DNA of 12,091 nucleotides from Candidatus Bipolaricaulota bacterium. GTDB lineage: Bacteria > Bipolaricaulota > Bipolaricaulia > Bipolaricaulales > Bipolaricaulaceae. This document shows positions 9,042 to 12,091 of this stretch, piece after piece (position 1 is the first letter of the stretch; each line of letters begins with the position of its first letter). Under the pieces are notes generated by a model. It saw nothing but the letters and a program-made list of their open reading frames with translations, searched no databases and had not been told where the DNA came from. The position numbers were made by a program, and so were the translations under genes. The DNA lies in contig JANXBC010000034.1 in the NCBI GenBank assembly GCA_025060555.1, positions 1-12,091 on the forward strand, read 5' to 3'.

Positions 9042-10553
9042 ATGGCGGAGGAGCTTTCCCTGTACCGCCGGTGGCGCCCGAAGCGGTTCGCCGAGGTCGT
9101 GGGCCAGGAGCTTGTGGTGGCCACGCTCAAGCGCGCCGTGGCCCAGGGGAAGCTTTACCACGCCTATCTCTTCGCCGGCCAGCGGGGCGTGGGCAAGACC
9201 ACGCTCGCCCGTCTGCTCGCCCGGGCCGCCAACTGCCTCGCCCCCGAGGACGGTGAGCCCTGCAACCGCTGCCCCAACTGCGTCCGCATCCTTTCCGGGC
9301 AATCCCTGGACGTGGTGGAGATCGACGGCGCCTCCCACCGCGGCATCGACCAAGTTCGTCAACTCCGCGAGGAAGTGGCTTTCCTCCCCGTGGGGGCTCG
9401 CTACAAAGTGTACATCATCGATGAGGTCCACATGCTCACTCAAGAAGCGTTCAACGCCCTCCTTAAGACGCTGGAAGAGCCGCCGGCGCACGTCATCTTC
9501 ATGTTCGCCACTACCGAGCCCCACAAGGTTCCGGCCACCGTGCTCTCCCGCTGCCAAGCGTTTTGGCTCCGCCCCATCCCCGAGGAACTCATCGCTAAAA
9601 AGATCAAAGAGGTCGCCCAAGCGGAGGGTTTTGCGCTTTCCGAGGGGGCTGCGGAGTTCTTAGCGCGAAGATCTGGGGGCTCCCTTCGCGATGCATTGGT
9701 GCTTCTGGAGCAGCTTGGACGGGCTGGCCCAATAACCTCAGACCAAATTGAAGCCTACCTGGGTCTCCCTCCGCGCGTTCAACTAGACGCTTTCCTTGAA
9801 GCGTTGGTAGCAAAAGATGGCGCTAGAGCTTTGGAAATCATCGCTGATCTTGCCCGGCGCGGACGAGATTTTGCTCTTTTTGTGGAAGAAGCCCTTTCTC
9901 GCGCACGAGATCGCGTGGTAGCCGGAGAAGATGAGCTCTTGTCTCTTCTCCCCGATTTGGTTGAGCTCCGCGCTCAGCTCCCCCGCGCTTTCTCCCGGCG
10001 GCTTCACCTGGAACTCTTTGTGCTCGAGAAATGTGGAGTCCCCAAGCCTTCCCAACCAGATGGGCTCAAAACTTCTTTTCCCCCGGCGGAACAAGAAAAA
10101 GTGGTCTCCCCGAAAGACAACCCTGGGGAAAGCCTCGGTTTGAGCACCGCGGCTAGTGCCACCGAAAACCTTCCATGCTATTCTTCAGAAACTTCTGAAA
10201 AAGGAGAGGCGTTCCGGTTCCAAGGCGCCAAAGAGGACGATCGGTGGGCGGAGTTCTTGCGGGCAGCCTGGGAGAAACGCGCGGATCTTGGGGTGTTCCT
10301 TGCCCCCGCGCAGCAGAGTTATGTGGATGGGGTCCTGCGTCTTGTCTTACCCGAGGGCTTTCGTTTCCACTACGAGTCCCTGAAGGAACGCGAGCTTCTT
10401 GCTGATCTGGAAGAGGTGGCGCGAAAATTCTATGACCCACTGCTGGCAGTGGAAATCTCATATGCTGGGGATGATGGACCTAAACCTCTTACCTTTGAAG
10501 AAGCAGTGCGGCTTTTGGCGGAAAGCCTGGAGGGGAAAATCATAGGCCCATGA
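9042..10553 (+). CDS. dnaX: DNA polymerase III subunit gamma/tau
   Basis: DnaX is the ATPase motor of the clamp loader and, as tau, links polymerases and helicase at the fork. Domain I-II features are complete: LYRRWRPKRFAEVVGQ, Walker A GQRGVGKTT (46-54), zinc cysteines C65, C74, C77 and C80, Walker B with DEVH (127-130), sensor 1 around T156, the SRC arginine finger (168-170) and sensor 2 GSLRDAL with R215. After about residue 335 a low-complexity Pro/Ser/Glu linker leads to a C-terminal domain ending near 503, so a tau-like form is encoded. I see no A-rich slippery heptamer in frame (the longest A-run in the linker is five), so a frameshifted gamma form is not supported. GGAGGT lies unusually close (1 base) to the ATG at 9042. 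Third-position GC falls from 92% (first 100 codons) to 40% (9723-9962). The stop overlaps recR. Confidence 0.97.
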   Translation: MAEELSLYRRWRPKRFAEVVGQELVVATLKRAVAQGKLYHAYLFAGQRGVGKTTLARLLARAANCLAPEDGEPCNRCPNCVRILSGQSLDVVEIDGASHRGIDQVRQLREEVAFLPVGARYKVYIIDEVHMLTQEAFNALLKTLEEPPAHVIFMFATTEPHKVPATVLSRCQAFWLRPIPEELIAKKIKEVAQAEGFALSEGAAEFLARRSGGSLRDALVLLEQLGRAGPITSDQIEAYLGLPPRVQLDAFLEALVAKDGARALEIIADLARRGRDFALFVEEALSRARDRVVAGEDELLSLLPDLVELRAQLPRAFSRRLHLELFVLEKCGVPKPSQPDGLKTSFPPAEQEKVVSPKDNPGESLGLSTAASATENLPCYSSETSEKGEAFRFQGAKEDDRWAEFLRAAWEKRADLGVFLAPAQQSYVDGVLRLVLPEGFRFHYESLKERELLADLEEVARKFYDPLLAVEISYAGDDGPKPLTFEEAVRLLAESLEGKIIGP

Positions 10554-11134
10554 TTCCCATACTGGAGCAGGCTCTTTCCGCGCTTTCCCGGCTCCCTGGG
10601 ATCGGCCGCCGCTCTGCGGAACGCATTGCTTTCTACCTTCTCGCCAAACCCGCGGAGGCTGAGCGTTTGATCCAAGTCCTTTCCTCTCTTTCTCGCATAA
10701 GCCGCTGTCCGCGCTGTCATGGGTTTTCCGAAGGAGGTCTATGCCCAATCTGCCGCGATCCCACCCGAGACCAAAAGACGATTTGTGTGGTGGCCCATCC
10801 TTGGGAAATAGAACGACTTGAGCGAACTGGAGAATACCATGGTTTGTACCACGTTCTGGGCGGGCTCCTCTCCCCAAGTTCCGGGATTGGTGCGGAAGAT
10901 TTGACCTTAGCTCATCTCGCCCAGCGGGTAGCTGAGGAGGGCACGGTGGAGGTTATCTTAGCCCTTGAGCCCAAGCTAGAAGGAGATCTCACGGCCATGC
11001 ACATCCTTCGTCTTCTCAAACCCCTTGGGGTGAAAGTCTCTCAGCTTGCTCATGGGATTCCTGTGGGGCGGGATTTGGAATCCGCCGATGAACTCACGCT
11101 GGGGCGGGCCCTGAAAGGTCGCATTCCCCTCTAG
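10550..11134 (+). CDS. recR: Recombination mediator protein RecR
   Basis: RecR works with RecO and RecF to load RecA on gapped DNA. The 194-residue protein has the helix-hairpin-helix LPGIGRRSAERIA (15-27), a C4 zinc finger (C53, C56, C65, C68) and a Toprim domain ending in AHGIPVGRDLESADELTL. One oddity is that the Toprim segment usually reading VVE-x-P reads CVVAHPWEIERLE here, so the first acidic residue is Ala. The second site is LEGDLTA and keeps its Glu. RecR is not known to use Toprim catalytically, so function may be kept. ATG 10550 overlaps the dnaX stop (ATGA), and a GGAGGGG at 10529-10535 is rather far, consistent with coupled translation. In many bacteria ybaB lies between dnaX and recR, but here it is absent. 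Confidence 0.95.
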   Translation: MIPILEQALSALSRLPGIGRRSAERIAFYLLAKPAEAERLIQVLSSLSRISRCPRCHGFSEGGLCPICRDPTRDQKTICVVAHPWEIERLERTGEYHGLYHVLGGLLSPSSGIGAEDLTLAHLAQRVAEEGTVEVILALEPKLEGDLTAMHILRLLKPLGVKVSQLAHGIPVGRDLESADELTLGRALKGRIPL

Positions 11135-11146
11135 GCAACCCCTGGC

Positions 11147-11175
11147 GTTTTCGCTACCTTACAGTGGGTGAAAAC
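11147..11175 (+). promoter_or_regulatory. Hairpin over the ribosome site before the dipeptide epimerase gene
   Basis: GTTTTC (11147-11152) and GAAAAC (11170-11175) can pair, and GGGTG, the only candidate ribosome site, sits in the loop/right-arm region just before ATG 11178. It might modulate translation, or be chance in a 43-base gap after recR. Confidence 0.3.
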
Positions 11176-11177
11176 TT

Positions 11178-12091
11178 ATGCCGAAAGTACGGGTGGAACG
11201 AGTCGAGGTTTTCCTATTTCGGTTTAAACTAGAGAAACCTTTCCGCATTGCCCTTGGAGCAACCACAGAGAAAACAGAGATCGTTGTGGCAGTTTATGAT
11301 GACCACGGCCGCGTTGGGTGGGGAGAAGCTTCACCAAGCGCGGTTATCCTCGGTTGTACTCCTGATTCTATCTTGGCCAGCCTAGACCTCCTTGTTCCTA
11401 CGATCCTAAACGAAGATCCGCGGCGGATCAGTCATCTTGTGGACAAGATGGACCGCGCTCTTTTGGGGAACGCCGCAGCCAAGGCCGCCTTGGATTTGGC
11501 CCTGCACGACCTCGTGGGCCAGATCTATGGCGAGCCCGTGTGGCGTCTCCTGGGCGGGAGCCTCGCCGAGCCGGTGGAGACGGACTTCACCGTGGGGATC
11601 GACGAGCCTGAGCGGATGGCGGCGGAGGCGCGGGTCCTGGTGGCCGCGGGATTCCGGGCCATCAAGGTGAAGGTGGGCGAGGAGCCAAGGAAGGACGTGG
11701 CGCGGGTGCGGGCGGTGCGGGAGGCCATCGGCGAGGGCGTCCGGATGTGGATCGACGCCAACCAGGGCTGGACGCGGGCCCAGGCCGTATGGGCTCTCGC
11801 CCGCTTGAGCGAATACGGGGTGGAATTTGTAGAGCAGCCCGTGCCCGCGGAGGACCTGGAGGGGATGGCCTGGGTGCGGAAGCGCTCGCCCATCCCGGTC
11901 ATGGCCGACGAGAGCGTGCACTCCCCTGCGGACGCGCTCCGCGCCATCCGGCTTGGCGCCTGCGATTACGTGAACATCAAGCTCATGAAGGCCGGAGGAC
12001 TCCTGCGGGCGAAGGAGATCGCCGCGATCTGCAAGCACGCGGGCCTCCCCAACATGATCGGGGGGATGGTGGAATCCAACCTTTCCGCCAC
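11178..12091 (+). CDS. Enolase-superfamily dipeptide epimerase (L-Ala-D/L-Glu epimerase type), 3' end cut by window
   Basis: Enzymes of this mandelate racemase/muconate lactonising subgroup invert the second residue of dipeptides such as L-Ala-D-Glu from peptidoglycan. The first 304 residues are present (family near 350). Catalytic residues sit where expected: K163-x-K165 in AIKVKVG, metal ligands D193 (WIDANQGW), E219 (FVEQP) and D244 (MADES), and K268 in YVNIKLMKAGG. The last visible part, IGGMVESNLSA, corresponds to the family's GCM-E-S segment with Gly for Cys. The terminal Asp-x-Asp motif that fixes the substrate alpha-amino group lies beyond the window, so dipeptide specificity is inferred from overall motif style; muconate cycloisomerase or another acid-sugar lyase is less likely. 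Third-position GC rises from 45% (first 80 codons) to 89% (11448-11687). It starts 43 bases after recR and could be co-transcribed. Confidence 0.88.
   Translation, partial: MPKVRVERVEVFLFRFKLEKPFRIALGATTEKTEIVVAVYDDHGRVGWGEASPSAVILGCTPDSILASLDLLVPTILNEDPRRISHLVDKMDRALLGNAAAKAALDLALHDLVGQIYGEPVWRLLGGSLAEPVETDFTVGIDEPERMAAEARVLVAAGFRAIKVKVGEEPRKDVARVRAVREAIGEGVRMWIDANQGWTRAQAVWALARLSEYGVEFVEQPVPAEDLEGMAWVRKRSPIPVMADESVHSPADALRAIRLGACDYVNIKLMKAGGLLRAKEIAAICKHAGLPNMIGGMVESNLSA

Noticed and set aside
8853..9620. 255-codon open frame on the minus strand, with similar ones at 8177-8887 and 11406-12038
   Set aside because: Antisense shadows of the larA homologue, dnaX and the dipeptide epimerase gene in the GC-rich blocks; no homology or ribosome site.
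10085..10100. A-run in the dnaX linker as a programmed frameshift site
   Set aside because: Only five A's in the frame GAA AAA GTG; it is not a canonical slippery heptamer and no clear stimulatory signals were seen.

Overview
The window looks like ordinary chromosome of a thermophilic-type diderm bacterium of moderately high GC. The pointers are a tungsten-type aldehyde:ferredoxin oxidoreductase, a UxaE-family tagaturonate epimerase of the kind known from Thermotoga, and a secreted protein with a Skp/OmpH-like C-terminus, which implies an outer membrane. Bipolaricaulota (Acetothermia, OP1) or a related deep-branching lineage would fit; this is inference from gene content, not proof. I see no tRNA, rRNA, CRISPR array, IS element or phage gene.

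Layout. 1-613 (minus): the 5' part of an aldehyde:ferredoxin oxidoreductase gene running off the left edge, with an apparent single-base frameshift in a 12-bp palindrome. 639-916: no gene seen. 917-2206 (minus): a secreted protein joining a PsbP/DcrB-like N-terminal region, a coiled coil and a Skp-like C-terminal region. 2207-2494: -10/RBS signals and several small hairpins. 2495-3648 (minus): a two-gene unit, a small secreted beta-rich protein translationally coupled to an MtfA-type zinc peptidase. 3649-3833: non-coding, with a perfect 8-bp stem hairpin.

3834-8998 (plus) is the most interesting part: a decayed sugar isomerase/epimerase fragment (pseudogene), then uxaE, a HAD phosphatase, gnd (6-phosphogluconate dehydrogenase) and a nickel-pincer LarA-family 2-hydroxyacid racemase/epimerase. 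Every junction overlaps by 4-17 bases, so this is a tight, translationally coupled operon. D-mannonate, the product of hexuronate reduction, and D-gluconate differ only at C2. A LarA-type 2-epimerase would therefore connect UxaE (tagaturonate to fructuronate, then mannonate) to gluconate, 6-phosphogluconate and Gnd, sending pectin-derived hexuronates into the pentose phosphate pathway rather than through 2-keto-3-deoxygluconate. The chemistry fits and the families are solid, but the substrate of the LarA homologue is inferred.

9042-11134 (plus): dnaX and recR, overlapping by 4 bases, without the ybaB gene that often sits between them. 11178-12091 (plus): the first 304 codons of an enolase-superfamily dipeptide epimerase, cut by the right edge.

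A second large-scale signal is a mosaic of codon composition whose boundaries fall inside genes. Third-position GC drops from 92% to 40% within dnaX, rises from 45% to 89% within the dipeptide epimerase gene, and rises from 54% to 90% within the HAD gene. This may reflect recombination between relatives of different GC content, or a chimeric assembly.
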